This document shows positions 33,766 through 34,200 of a stretch of DNA of 34,200 bases, piece after piece. Origin of the DNA: Flavobacteriales bacterium. GTDB lineage: Bacteria; Bacteroidota; Bacteroidia; Flavobacteriales_D; Sanyastnellaceae. The position numbers and the translations under genes were made by a program. The stretch lies in contig CANHPZ010000012.1 in NCBI GenBank assembly GCA_947462725.1, positions 1-34,200 of the forward strand. Reading direction: 5' to 3'. The notes beneath the pieces were generated by a model. The model worked only from the letters and a program-made list of their open reading frames with translations, was not told the origin of the DNA and searched no databases. The stretch's first letter is position 1. Every line of letters begins with the position of its first letter.

Positions 33766-34035
33766 TTAATCTTCCTTGATTTCAACGAAATCAACATAAT
33801 CGCCCTTTTGCGATTTGCCACTGTTGCGGTCGTTCATCTCAATGGTCACGTCGCCTTCTCGGCGCTTCGGACGCTGAGCCTCTTGTCTTTTGCGCATCTC
33901 CTCTTGCATGCGCTCTTGCGCGCCGCGTACCACGTGTGGCAAGGCCAAACGCACAATCAGACGAATGATGAACGATCCGACAAGAATCCAAAAAATGATG
34001 CGGAAAACACCCGCGAGCGATGCTTCATAAACCAT
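33766..34035 (-). CDS. DUF4834 family small membrane protein
   Basis: This 89-residue protein has one N-terminal membrane helix (VFRIIFWILVGSFIIRLIV), a charged arginine- and glutamate-rich cytoplasmic segment (RMQEEMRKRQEAQRPKRREG) and the family ending GDYVDFVEIKE. DUF4834 proteins are found in Bacteroidota, often beside yfhO as here, and have no known function. An exact -7 box ends 4 bases before the ATG. Confidence 0.85.
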   Translation of the reverse strand: MVYEASLAGVFRIIFWILVGSFIIRLIVRLALPHVVRGAQERMQEEMRKRQEAQRPKRREGDVTIEMNDRNSGKSQKGDYVDFVEIKED

Positions 34036-34039
34036 GGTA

Positions 34040-34047
34040 CAAAATTA
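34040..34047 (-). promoter_or_regulatory. -7 promoter box (TAATTTTG) of the DUF4834 gene
   Basis: On the minus strand TAATTTTG matches TAnnTTTG exactly and lies 4 bases before the ATG at 34035. It is another likely leaderless start and probably drives both the DUF4834 and YfhO genes. Confidence 0.55.
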
Positions 34048-34077
34048 TATCAACCCGAGCGAGTTAAGGACAGTTGC

Positions 34078-34125
34078 ACGAATGAATGACCACGAATAGT
34101 TGGCAACGAATGAATAACCACGAAT
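34078..34125. repeat. Two 20-base direct repeats (ACGAATGAATRACCACGAAT)
   Basis: Two copies start at 34078 and 34106, differ at one base and have a period of 28. Each copy itself contains ACGAAT twice. The intergenic DNA from 34126 to the window edge continues with a run of T residues and, at about 34181-34195, a CCAAGCGCAGTCGAA segment. That segment resembles the widespread CTGAGCGCAGTCGAA intergenic repeat. No gene is seen between 34036 and 34200. Confidence 0.6.
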
Positions 34126-34200
34126 GCACAAATGTTCTTTTTTTTGGGAATTGCGGTGAATGCAAACAGGGGCTGGTTCCCAAGCGCAGTCGAACACCGG

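Noticed and set aside
34181-34200. tRNA 3' part (TCGAA with flanking pairs)
   Set aside because: The GTCGAA segment does not fit a T-arm with a matching acceptor stem. It fits the known style of intergenic repeat better.

Overview
The window is a gene-dense piece of a Bacteroidota chromosome. Four things point there: a type IX secretion C-terminal sorting domain on the secreted protein at 20685-22625, lineage-typical families (DUF4834, DUF4924, a YfhO-type giant membrane protein), Bacteroidota-type -7 promoter boxes (TAnnTTTG) in front of many genes, and weak or absent Shine-Dalgarno sites. Flavobacteriales or a close relative is my best guess. I see no rRNA, tRNA, CRISPR array, prophage or insertion sequence. 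No gene-free stretch exceeds about 200 bases.

Layout. 1-1811 (-): most of a Uup-like ABC-F ATPase, cut by the left edge. 1924-2566 (+): antitoxin and PIN toxin pair. 2635-4863 (+): ElaA-like acetyltransferase, DinB-fold protein and O-antigen-ligase-like protein. 8220-4864 (-): SixA-like phosphatase, AI-2E-type permease and CTP synthase PyrG. 8320-9144 (+): ZIP metal transporter. 10500-9145 (-): peptidoglycan-recycling ligase Mpl. 10644-11702 (+): CorA, followed by a hairpin terminator. 12804-11798 (-): XRE regulator and a REC-only response regulator. 13004-14152 (+): an unrecognised 382-residue protein. 14266-19771 (+): a five-gene signalling cluster. 19887-23698 (+): PASTA protein, T9SS-sorted protein and RluD. 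25109-23683 (-): 82-residue protein, OmpH/Skp-like chaperone and DUF4924. 25164-27638 (+): P-type ATPase. 30191-27734 (-): GNAT/FemAB-like protein and an MFS permease. 30313-31020 (+): unknown membrane protein. 34035-31017 (-): DUF4834 and YfhO. 34036-34200: repeat-rich intergenic DNA.

The most unusual region is 11798-19771. Its core is a tightly packed run of five genes. The first is an E1/ThiF-like adenylating enzyme of the Rv1355c type without the usual nitroreductase half. It is followed by a GNAT-type acyltransferase (8-base overlap), a seven-transmembrane 7TMR-DISM histidine kinase, a REC-HATPase protein whose phospho-acceptor His is replaced by Asn, and a REC-only protein (4-base overlap). 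A natural reading is a small-molecule synthesis pair coupled to its own sensor and a branched phosphorelay. The function is inference; the gene order and motifs are visible. Just upstream lie an XRE repressor-like gene, a REC protein closely resembling the one in the cluster, and an unrecognised protein, with inverted repeats in the divergent promoter region.

Two general features of the DNA stand out. Several start codons sit only 3-4 bases after a -7 box, which implies leaderless or nearly leaderless mRNAs. Several convergent gene pairs have stop codons that abut or overlap, leaving no room for separate terminators.
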